16,770 nt of DNA, taken from the NCBI GenBank assembly GCA_910587795.1, contig CAJUNH010000017.1:1-16770 (forward strand). The letters are read 5' to 3'. Numbering within the stretch: position 1 is the first letter of the stretch; each line of letters opens with the position of its first letter. Positions 8,356-14,945 of the stretch are shown here, in pieces. The stretch comes from an uncultured Christensenellaceae bacterium. Its GTDB lineage: Bacteria; Bacillota; Clostridia; Christensenellales; CAG-314. Both the position numbers and the translations under genes were made by a program. The notes beneath the pieces are model-generated. The model saw only the letters and a list, made by a program, of their open reading frames with translations. It was not told the origin of the DNA and searched no databases.

Positions 8356-8485
8356 ATACGTCGTTAAAAACCGACGGTAGTGACGTATGCGTTGAACGCA
8401 GTTAAACAAAATACTAATCAATGCATATGTGTAAAAATAAGATTATTTGAAGCGGCGACCGCCTAGATATTATTAAATAAAAATG

Positions 8486-8518
8486 GAACGGATTTTTAAT
8501 AAAACCGTTCTTTTTTTT
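8486..8518 (+). terminator. Rho-independent terminator after the acyltransferase gene
   Basis: GAACGG (8486-8491) pairs with CCGTTC (8505-8510), and the stem extends through TTTT/AAAA with one bulged A. Eight T follow (8511-8518). It lies 130 bp after the stop codon, so the transcript has a long 3' tail. Confidence 0.88.
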
Positions 8519-8610
8519 GTTGAATTAGCGTGCAATACTGTGTTAAAAAAATAAGAAAAATAACGGCGTGAAGTATTCTCGGATGAAGTTTTAAGTATTA
8601 TGGCTTTTAA

Positions 8611-8640
8611 TTGACGTTGTCTATCAAATAACGGTAAAAA
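8611..8640 (+). promoter_or_regulatory. Candidate promoter of the flippase-mazG-dusB operon
   Basis: TTGACG (8611-8616), an 18-bp spacer and TAAAAA (8635-8640). The predicted start near 8647 gives a leader of about 73 nt. The -10 box is imperfect. The perfect TTGACA at 8692-8697 has no good -10 box at a usable distance upstream of the start codon, so this site is preferred. Confidence 0.42.
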
Positions 8641-8719
8641 TATTTGGTTTTTGCTCGAACAAAATCATTGTGTATACATTAAACATATATTTTGACAAAT
8701 TCCAACATACTATATTTGT

Positions 8720-10270
8720 ATGAAAAAGATAGAAAAAAGTTTTATTTCGGGCGCGCTGATATTAAGTCTGGGCGGATTGTTTGCCAAGATTTTGGGCGCG
8801 TTGTACCGTATTCCGTTAACAAATATTATAGGCAGTTACGGCATGGGGCTATACCAGCTTGTTTTTCCGCCGTATATTTTATTTTTGACAATCGCGCAGG
8901 CGGGTATACCTATTGCGGTGTCAAAATTAATTGCAGAAAACAATCAATTGGGCAGGTTTGACGAAAGTAGGCGGGTATTCCGCTATGCTTTTATTTGCTT
9001 GACGGCGTTGGGGCTTGTAAGCGTTGTGCTTATGGCAAGTTTATCCAAAGTAATTGCGCGCAGTCAGGGCAACGAAGCGACCGCGCAAGCCTTTTTGATT
9101 GTGGCGCCCGCATTGCTGTTTGTGCCCGTCACAAACGCTTTAAAGGCGTATTTTCAGGGAAATATGAATATGACTCCGTCGGGCGTAACGACGGTTATAG
9201 AGCAAATTGTCAAGCTTATAGTCGGGCTTACTTGCGCAGTTAAGTTTATGCCCGACGTAAACAAAGCGGTTATGGGCGCGGTATTTGCCATTACGGTAAG
9301 CGAATTCGGTTCTATGCTTATAATGGCAACGGTGTATCTTGTGCATGCCCGTCGCAATAAGTATTCAAAAGTAAAACTTGCAGGCGCAGACGTAAAACGC
9401 ATAACGCCTAACGTGTTTGCTTTGGCGGTACCGGTAGCTCTGGGCGGATTTGTAATGCAAATGTCGCAAGTGATAGACTCCGTAATGGTCGTCAATCTTT
9501 TAAGCGTACCCAACGCTACGGAAATGTACGGATTGTGGACCGGTCCCGTAAACTCAATGTTAGGTTTGCCTATTGCGCTGTCGGGCGGTGTGGCGGTATC
9601 GGCATTGCCCAGCATTACCCGAACGTATTGTGCGGGCGATAAAGATAGTTTAAACGCCGCATACAACACGGCTATGAAGTTAACTTTGGTTATATCTATA
9701 CCGTGTGCATTGGGTATGATAGTGCTGTCTAAGCCTATTTTGCAGCTGCTGTACGGAGGACTGCCCGCAGAGGAAATCAACATTGCTTCTATGTTGTTGT
9801 CGCTATCCGGATTGTCTATCGTTTTTTTGGCGTTTATGCAAACGGCGGTATCTGTGTGTCAGGCGGTGGGCAAGCCGTACGCGTCGGTTGTGATTGTGGC
9901 TTTTGCAATAGTGGTAAAAGCTTTGGTAAACCTGTTTACTTTACCTAACGAGAAAATAAATATTTACGGCGCGGCAATTTCCGAAACATTGTGCTATCTT
10001 TTTGCGACGGTTTGTGTTATAATATATCTGCGTAAAAAGGTAGAATTAAAATTGGACTTGGGTCAATGTTTAATAAAGCCGCTTGCGGCAGGTCTTTTGA
10101 TGACGCTGTGCATTACCGTGGCGACTATGTTTGCTGGTACGGTATTTAAAGGCGGCTTCGGTACTTTGATTTTAATTGCGCTATCGGGCGTAATTTATAT
10201 TACCACCGTACTGACGTTAAAAGTGTTTAACAAAAGCGAGTTGTCAATGCTACCTATCAAGCAAAAATAA
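8720..10270 (+). CDS. Polysaccharide/lipid II flippase-like protein (SpoVB/YabM, MVF branch of the MOP superfamily)
   Basis: Integral membrane protein of 516 aa with about 14 hydrophobic segments, matching the MurJ/SpoVB/Wzx-type transporters that flip lipid-linked sugars across the membrane. The N-terminal block (GALILSLGGLFAKILGALYR, then GLYQ and AGIPIAVSKLIAE) is characteristic of the SpoVB/YtgP/YabM group. The gene sits where yabM lies in Bacillus (after mfd, before mazG), and the mazG start is only 17 nt after its stop, so it leads an operon. Family members include MurJ-type lipid II flippases; with only one copy visible I cannot say whether this is the essential lipid II flippase or a paralogue, so no symbol is given. 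The start at 8720 gives the standard N-terminus but lacks a recognisable Shine-Dalgarno sequence, which is unusual compared with its neighbours. Confidence 0.93.
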   Translation: MKKIEKSFISGALILSLGGLFAKILGALYRIPLTNIIGSYGMGLYQLVFPPYILFLTIAQAGIPIAVSKLIAENNQLGRFDESRRVFRYAFICLTALGLVSVVLMASLSKVIARSQGNEATAQAFLIVAPALLFVPVTNALKAYFQGNMNMTPSGVTTVIEQIVKLIVGLTCAVKFMPDVNKAVMGAVFAITVSEFGSMLIMATVYLVHARRNKYSKVKLAGADVKRITPNVFALAVPVALGGFVMQMSQVIDSVMVVNLLSVPNATEMYGLWTGPVNSMLGLPIALSGGVAVSALPSITRTYCAGDKDSLNAAYNTAMKLTLVISIPCALGMIVLSKPILQLLYGGLPAEEINIASMLLSLSGLSIVFLAFMQTAVSVCQAVGKPYASVVIVAFAIVVKALVNLFTLPNEKINIYGAAISETLCYLFATVCVIIYLRKKVELKLDLGQCLIKPLAAGLLMTLCITVATMFAGTVFKGGFGTLILIALSGVIYITTVLTLKVFNKSELSMLPIKQK

Positions 10271-10287
10271 TTTTCGGCGGTAGACAA

Positions 10288-11097
10288 ATGAAAAATATTG
10301 ACGAGCGTAGAAAGGAATTGCTAAGCAAAAGTGAATTTGACTATAACGATTGCTATGACGTGCTGCGTATACTGCGCAGCGAGAACGGCTGTCAGTGGGA
10401 TAAAGCGCAGACGCATAAATCTATTGAAAAAAACGTAATTGAAGAAGCGTACGAGCTTGCAAACGCTTTGGAAAAAAATGACGTGAACAATATGATAGAG
10501 GAATTGGGCGATTTGCTTATGCAGGTATTGTTCCACTTGGAAATTGCCGAGGACGAACGGGAATTTAAGCCTAGCGCGGTATATACGGCGCTTTGCCGAA
10601 AATTGATATACCGTCATCCGCACGTGTTCGGCGACGTAAAAGCTGCGGACGCCGATGCTTCTTTGGACGTGTGGAACGCGCAAAAATTAAAGGAGCACAA
10701 TATTAAAGGCACCGCGCAAAATATTGCGGACGTGCCTCGCGGTATGTCCGCTATAATGCGCAGTCAAAAGGTACAGTCGCGCGCGTCAAAAGGCGGTTAC
10801 GAATTTGAATCTGTTGCGCAGGCGGAAGATAAGGTGGCGGAGGAGTTGCGCGAGTTTAGCGCCGCCAAAGGCGAAAACAAGATTATCGAAGGCGGCGATT
10901 TGTTGTTTTCAGTAATCAACTTGCTTCGCTTAAACGGCATCGACAGTGAAACGGCTTTGCTTAAATCTACCGATAAATTTATAAGGCGCGTTACGGAGTG
11001 CGAAAAAATTTTGGCGGATAAAAAACAAAAGTTAACCGATTTGCCTGCCGAGCAATTTGACGAAATATGGAGCGAGGCTAAGCGCAATGTCGGTTGA
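10288..11097 (+). CDS. mazG: Nucleoside triphosphate pyrophosphohydrolase MazG
   Basis: Hydrolyses NTPs/dNTPs to monophosphates and pyrophosphate, cleaning damaged nucleotides from the pool. The 269-aa length matches the two-domain E. coli type. The first MazG domain has NGCQWDKAQTH, then EEAYE (52-56) and EELGD (71-75), which supply the magnesium-binding acidic residues. The second has EELRE (185-189) and EGGD (201-204). The YabN protein at the corresponding place in Bacillus carries an extra N-terminal methyltransferase-like domain, which is absent here. The gene lies 17 nt after the flippase gene, and its end overlaps the dusB start by 11 nt, so all three are probably co-transcribed and the dusB start may be translationally coupled. 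The ribosome site is weak (GGCGG about 8 nt upstream). Confidence 0.95.
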   Translation: MKNIDERRKELLSKSEFDYNDCYDVLRILRSENGCQWDKAQTHKSIEKNVIEEAYELANALEKNDVNNMIEELGDLLMQVLFHLEIAEDEREFKPSAVYTALCRKLIYRHPHVFGDVKAADADASLDVWNAQKLKEHNIKGTAQNIADVPRGMSAIMRSQKVQSRASKGGYEFESVAQAEDKVAEELREFSAAKGENKIIEGGDLLFSVINLLRLNGIDSETALLKSTDKFIRRVTECEKILADKKQKLTDLPAEQFDEIWSEAKRNVG

Positions 11098-12049
11098 TAG
11101 TCTGTTTAAAAACGCTCGAACAAAAACAATACTTGCGCCTATGGCGGGGTATACCGATTTTGCTTTTCGGGAAATTTGCCGCGATTACGGCGTCGGTCTT
11201 ACCGTAACCGAAATGGTCAGCAGTAAAGCGCTGGTTATGAACAGCGAGCTTTCCCGCAAAATGCTTTACCGATTGGACGGAGATAAGCCGTCAGTATGCC
11301 AGATTTTCGGGCACGAACCGAGCGTTATGGCGGAAAGCGTAACTTTGGACGAGGTAAAGCAGTACGACGGAGTAGATATTAATATGGGCTGTCCGGTAAA
11401 GAAAATTGTTGGTAACGGCGACGGATCGGCATTGTTGGAAAATATGCCGTTAGCGTCCAAATGTATTTCCGCCGTAAAAAAAGCAATAGGGGACAAGCCG
11501 TTATCCGTAAAATTCCGTTTGGGCGTTGCCGACTGCAATAATGCGGTTGATTTTGCTAAGATGTGTCGGGACGCAGGCGCGGACTATATAACCGTTCATT
11601 TCCGTACGCGCAAACAAATGTATGCGGGTACGGCGGATTTTTCGCTTCTGGAAGATATTGTATCCGTGGGACTGCCCGTTTTTGCCAACGGCGATATCGT
11701 TTCGAGAGAACAGTATTTAAGTCTTATCAACCGCGGAGCTTACGGCGTTGCGATAGGCCGCGCTGCGGTTGGCAGACCTTACATATTTGCGGAAATTGCC
11801 GGGCTGGACTATTCGATGGACTTGTACGGGGTAATAGAACGTCACGCCTTGGCGCTGAGTAAAGTATTTGCCGACAGGGTTGTTTGCAACGAACTAAAAA
11901 AACACGTAGCTTTTTATTTAAAGGGCAAACGCAGCGCAAAAAATACCGTAGTCGCGTGCAACAGCGCGCACAGCACGCAGGAAATTCTAAATTTAGTAGA
12001 TGGATTTATTACGGAAAATCCTCAGTTTGCTTGCATTGCAAACCGCTGA
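11087..12049 (+). CDS. dusB: tRNA-dihydrouridine synthase (DusB family)
   Basis: FMN-dependent reductase that converts specific uridines of tRNA to dihydrouridine. About 320 aa, the usual length. APMAGYTDFAFRE opens the TIM barrel. INMGCPVKKIVGNGDGSALL contains the catalytic Cys102. VKFRLG, ITVHFRTR, VFANGDI and GVAIGRAAVGRPYIF form the flavin-binding side, and a helical RNA-binding tail follows. I chose ATG 11087 because it gives the short N-terminus expected before APMAGYTD and has GAGG 9 nt upstream. An earlier in-frame ATG at 11057 would lie deeper inside mazG. With 11087 the overlap with mazG is 11 nt, suggesting coupled translation. Dus in an operon with a flippase and mazG has no obvious pathway link. 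DusB is the most common Firmicutes type, but the subfamily is not certain. Confidence 0.93.
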   Translation: MSVDSLFKNARTKTILAPMAGYTDFAFREICRDYGVGLTVTEMVSSKALVMNSELSRKMLYRLDGDKPSVCQIFGHEPSVMAESVTLDEVKQYDGVDINMGCPVKKIVGNGDGSALLENMPLASKCISAVKKAIGDKPLSVKFRLGVADCNNAVDFAKMCRDAGADYITVHFRTRKQMYAGTADFSLLEDIVSVGLPVFANGDIVSREQYLSLINRGAYGVAIGRAAVGRPYIFAEIAGLDYSMDLYGVIERHALALSKVFADRVVCNELKKHVAFYLKGKRSAKNTVVACNSAHSTQEILNLVDGFITENPQFACIANR

Positions 12050-12239
12050 AAAAGTTTTAAATTAAACGTATGCTTTGGCTGTAAATATATGATGGGTAAT
12101 TAATTTTGCGTGTTTTAATAGACGCGAATTGAGAAATTGATTTTTTTTATAATTATCGTGCGTTTTTTGGAGTTATGCGTAAAGAGTTTAATAAAAAACG
12201 AGATATAATATTTGTTTTTACAAGAGGTAAAGCGTTTTT

Positions 12240-12731
12240 ATGATTAACATTGTTTTGGTAGAGCCGGAAATCCCTCAAAATACGGGCAATATAGTACGCA
12301 CCGGCGCGGCAACGGGAAGCGCAGTTCATTTAGTGCGTCCGTTGGGGTTCGATACCGGCGATAAAATGTTGAAACGGGCGGGCTTGGACTACTGGAAGGA
12401 TTGTGAAATTCACTACTGGGATAGTTTTGCCGAACTGCAAAGCCTTTATCCCGACGGCGAATTTTACTTTTTCAGTACAAAGGCGCAGCAGAGCCATTGC
12501 ACTCCAAAGTACGGCAGTAATGTGTTTTTGGTATTCGGTAAGGAAACTAAGGGATTGCCCGAGCAGTTGATACACGACAATTACGAAAGAGCGGTGCGCA
12601 TCCCTATGATTGCGGATACGCGCTCGCTAAACTTGTCTAATTCCGTTGCTATTGCCGTGTACGAAGTGCTTCGTCAGCGCAATTTTAGCGGTCTTAACTT
12701 TACGGGGCACCTGCGTGAGTTTGACGATTAA
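12240..12731 (+). CDS. trmL: tRNA (cytidine/uridine-34-2'-O)-methyltransferase TrmL (SPOUT family)
   Basis: Knotted SPOUT methyltransferase that 2'-O-methylates the wobble nucleotide 34 of tRNA-Leu isoacceptors using S-adenosylmethionine. The 163-aa length is typical of the minimal TrmL/YibK/CspR proteins. Conserved blocks are EPEIPQNTGNIVRT (8-21), FGKETKGLP (99-107) and the knot segment RSLNLSNSVAIAVYE (128-142). Start 12240 is preceded by AGAGG, although the spacing (about 13 nt) is long. A perfect TATAAT lies at 12204-12209 but I find no good -35 partner. It follows dusB by 190 bp with no clear terminator between, so two tRNA-modification genes are neighbours and read-through is possible. 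Confidence 0.95.
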   Translation: MINIVLVEPEIPQNTGNIVRTGAATGSAVHLVRPLGFDTGDKMLKRAGLDYWKDCEIHYWDSFAELQSLYPDGEFYFFSTKAQQSHCTPKYGSNVFLVFGKETKGLPEQLIHDNYERAVRIPMIADTRSLNLSNSVAIAVYEVLRQRNFSGLNFTGHLREFDD

Positions 12732-12897
12732 CGGCAAGTTAAGCGTGGTGTACATAGTCCGTATCATTTTGTGCGGTATTGTACGCTTTGGGTTTTAAAG
12801 ACCGTAATCAATTTTGCAATACTTAGGTGATAAATATTTGGTGTGCCGCGGTTTGCGGCGGCGCAATATGTTAAGAGAGCATAATACCGTTAAAATA

Positions 12898-12926
12898 TTG
12901 TCAAATTATTGTATTTGTTATATAAT
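12898..12926 (+). promoter_or_regulatory. Promoter (copy C of the repeated promoter-leader element)
   Basis: TTGTCA (12898-12903), a 17-bp spacer and TATAAT (12921-12926) match a strong sigma-A promoter. It would drive a transcript of unknown content starting near 12933, 400 nt before the next gene. The sequence following the -10 box can form a small hairpin through CAACA (12937-12941)/TGTTG (12948-12952). Confidence 0.7.
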
Positions 12927-13048
12927 AAAATGCAGACAACAATTAACTGTTGCAAACTACTATTATACAACACATCACGCAAGCGGTAGTATATTACGAT
13001 ATATATTGTTCGTGTGTGTTATATAATAAAACGCAGACAACAATTAAC
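12916..13048 (+). repeat. Direct repeat pair containing a -10 box and leader start (31 of 32 identical)
   Basis: Positions 12916-12947 and 13017-13048 differ at one base (T or C just before GCAGAC). Each copy starts with TGTTA, contains TATAAT and ends with AACAATTAAC. Only the first copy (C) has a good -35 box. The second (B, TATAAT at 13022-13027) has only AT-rich sequence at the -35 position. Copy B is followed by TAACGG repeats and ATAACTGC, ending at 13071, which matches copy A (6739-6789). Confidence 0.85.
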
Positions 13049-13330
13049 GGCGTTTAACGGTAGATAACTGCAATTATAAAGCATATCGCGTTGATAATTA
13101 TTTATTGCGGTAAATGTTGTAAGGAGCATTGTATAAGAAATGTTTAACCGCGCTTTTTAAGTAATGTGTGTTGTAATCAGGTATTCCAAGAGTCCATATG
13201 TTTTTGCAATAAAGCACCGTATATAAAATAATGATATGGGGAATTTTGCAATAAGTATAATCCGCAGCAGCCGACAGCAAAGTTGTATTGTTAAGTTTAC
13301 CGCTAATTATTTTTACCGCAGAGGTTTATT

Positions 13331-14152
13331 ATGTCTAAAATTGAAAGCTTTGAAATAGAAATACCGCAACTTAAACGCGACCGTACGGTTTGGGTGTATC
13401 TTCCGGACAACTACAAATCTACAGGAGAGCCTTGTCCCGTAATTTATATGCACGACGGGCAAAACTTGTTTTACGACAAGCTTACTGCCTGCGGCGCGGC
13501 ATGGCATGTGGAAAAAGTTATGGAGGATATTTATAAAGACACGGGCAAGGGCGCTATTATTGTGGGCGTTGAGTGTTACGACAGAGCGCGTATGTCGGAA
13601 TACAGTCCGTGGAAAATGTCTTTGTCTACTAAAATGCGGCATAAAGGCGACGCTAAATCCAAGCGCAACCGCGGCGGCGAAGGCGAACTGTATGCTGAGT
13701 TTTTTACCAAAAATCTTAAAAACACAATCGACGCAAAATATAATACCGTTAAGGAGCGCGAAGCAACTGCGGTTATAGGCAGCAGTATGGGAGGATTAAT
13801 CAGTTGTTATATTGCGCTTAGACATCAACGTTTGTACGAAACGATGGGGCTGTTTTCCACTTATTCGCAGTTTAACCGTTCGGCGTTTAATAAGTTTTTG
13901 GATAAAAACCAACAAATTTTGCCTCAACACGCTTTGGTTTACTGCGGTGGCAAAGAATTCGGTGTTAAACGCGGAGACAGCGTTATGATAAAAGACTCTT
14001 TGAGTTTGTATGAAAAATTGTCTGCGCGCGGTATCGAATGCGAATTGCTGTTTAACTCATCCTTTAACCATTACGAAACTGCGTGGGGCGTTTATTTCGA
14101 TAAATTTGCCCGCGACTTTTTGGCAAGATATTATTCGTCGCGTACTGTGTAG
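13331..14152 (+). CDS. Alpha/beta-hydrolase esterase (PF00756-type, enterochelin-esterase-like)
   Basis: Probable cytosolic serine esterase of 273 aa; no signal peptide is visible. The family marker YMHDGQNLF lies near residue 40. The nucleophile elbow is GSSMGG, with Ser152 in the G-x-S-x-G motif. His247 in FNHYETAW is the likely catalytic histidine. I did not identify the acid residue. Members of this group (for example COG2819-type proteins) hydrolyse esters of siderophores, xylan side chains or thioesters; the substrate here is unknown. The start has an excellent Shine-Dalgarno (GAGG, 7 nt before the ATG). The gene is preceded by the repeated promoter/leader region and followed after 118 bp by maf, with no clear terminator between. 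Its leader resembles the acyltransferase leader, hinting at joint control. Confidence 0.87.
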   Translation: MSKIESFEIEIPQLKRDRTVWVYLPDNYKSTGEPCPVIYMHDGQNLFYDKLTACGAAWHVEKVMEDIYKDTGKGAIIVGVECYDRARMSEYSPWKMSLSTKMRHKGDAKSKRNRGGEGELYAEFFTKNLKNTIDAKYNTVKEREATAVIGSSMGGLISCYIALRHQRLYETMGLFSTYSQFNRSAFNKFLDKNQQILPQHALVYCGGKEFGVKRGDSVMIKDSLSLYEKLSARGIECELLFNSSFNHYETAWGVYFDKFARDFLARYYSSRTV

Positions 14153-14225
14153 CATATTGTCATATATAACTGAACTTATGATTTTGTTGCGCTGTACATA
14201 TTTGTGCTTTTTAGTTAAAGCGCAG

Positions 14226-14256
14226 ATGCGGCGCATACTGATAAAAACGTTTTTAT
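14226..14256. promoter_or_regulatory. Two adjacent palindromes upstream of maf (possible operator)
   Basis: ATGCGGCGCAT (14226-14236, 5-1-5) and the 16-bp perfect palindrome ATAAAAACGTTTTTAT (14241-14256) lie just ahead of the maf start at 14271. The second ends 14 bp before the ATG. It has no T-run suited to termination, so it could be a protein-binding site or simply symmetric AT-rich sequence. Confidence 0.4.
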
Positions 14257-14270
14257 ACGGAAAATAAATT

Positions 14271-14819
14271 ATGAAACTTATTTTAGCAAGCAATTCGCCC
14301 CGACGCCGTCAAATACTGTCGCAGTTAAATTACGAATATGTTGCAATTCCTGCCGTGGGCGAGGAATATACCAACGCCGCAAATTGTTTGGATACGGTAA
14401 AGGAACTTGCCTGCCGCAAAGCGTTGGAAGTGTATAAAGCAAACCCCGACGCCGTGGTTGTGGGATGCGATACAATAGTGGATTTGGACGGCAAAGCGTT
14501 GGGTAAACCGGCCGATTGCGCCGATGCGGTAAATATGCTTACTTTGCTTTCGGGGCGCAGCCATTATGTTCATACGGGCGTGTGCGTTATGTCTAAATAT
14601 GCGGTTTATATTTTTGCCGAAACGTCTGCGGTTTTGTTTAATACGCTGTCGGCAGAGCGTATTAAAAGGTATGTGGAAAGCGGTTCTCCTATGGATAAGG
14701 CGGGGGCGTACGGCATACAGGACAGCGGATTTGTGGCGGAAATAAAAGGCAGTTACGAAAACGTAATGGGGTTTCCCGCAGACAGAATCGACTCGGTACT
14801 GCGTAGATTTAAATTCTAA
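14271..14819 (+). CDS. maf: Maf-type nucleotide pyrophosphatase
   Basis: House-cleaning pyrophosphatase that removes non-canonical or modified nucleoside triphosphates; overproduction in Bacillus inhibits septum formation. The 182-aa length is near the family norm of 185-200. SNSPRR (7-12) is the signature N-terminal phosphate-binding motif. GCDTIVDLDGKALGKP includes the catalytic Asp67. The C-terminal AGAYGIQDSG and KGSYENVMGFP blocks are the usual conserved end. The start at 14271 is supported by the motif position; the Shine-Dalgarno is weak (CGGA). The next gene encodes an MreB-like protein, recalling the maf-radC-mreBCD cluster of Bacillus. It also complements mazG in this window, since both clean the nucleotide pool. 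Confidence 0.96.
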   Translation: MKLILASNSPRRRQILSQLNYEYVAIPAVGEEYTNAANCLDTVKELACRKALEVYKANPDAVVVGCDTIVDLDGKALGKPADCADAVNMLTLLSGRSHYVHTGVCVMSKYAVYIFAETSAVLFNTLSAERIKRYVESGSPMDKAGAYGIQDSGFVAEIKGSYENVMGFPADRIDSVLRRFKF

Positions 14820-14945
14820 CGTTTGCTGCAAGCTGCGTTAAAACAGTTATAAAACACTTTTTTAGTGCCGCTTGGTAAAATATACGGTATAGTATGTATT
14901 ATAAATAAACTAACGATAAATTTTGCAAGGGGGCTTAGTCCTATT

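Larger units (their letters stand above)
8356..8719. other. Gene-free region between the acyltransferase and flippase genes
   Basis: No gene is supportable. It holds a small hairpin CGTCG (8359-8363)/CGACG (8372-8376) right after the stop, and a 13-bp interrupted palindrome TGCGTTGAACGCA (8388-8400). A strong terminator follows at 8486-8518, then a likely promoter at 8611-8640. A perfect TTGACA lies at 8692-8697, only 22 bp before the flippase start codon. Confidence 0.5.
12732..13330. other. 599-bp gene-free region with duplicated promoter/leader repeats
   Basis: No credible gene: the one open frame (12814-13026) has no coding character or homology I recognise. The left part has a small hairpin GCCGC (12845-12849)/GCGGC (12855-12859). 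The middle contains two direct copies, 101 bp apart, of a 32-nt -10/leader sequence (12916-12947 and 13017-13048). The right part (13072-13320) is a long AT-rich leader before the esterase gene. Pieces of it resemble the leader at 6739-7023, for example AATTATTT followed by a GT(A/G)AGG...TATAAG stretch at 13119-13139, compared with 6819-6836. Confidence 0.6.

Noticed and set aside
8692..8961. 89-aa open frame overlapping the start of the flippase gene
   Set aside because: Out of frame with a clear flippase gene. It has no ribosome site and no recognisable product.
12741..12788. Possible terminator after trmL: AAGCGT paired with ACGCTT, then TGGGTTTT
   Set aside because: Loop of 36 nt, stem of only 6 bp and an interrupted T-run, so it is too weak to call.
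12814..13026. 70-aa open frame in the large gap after trmL
   Set aside because: No Shine-Dalgarno, low-complexity Tyr/Ile/Cys-rich translation, and it runs through the promoter repeat at 12916-13048, which better explains the sequence.
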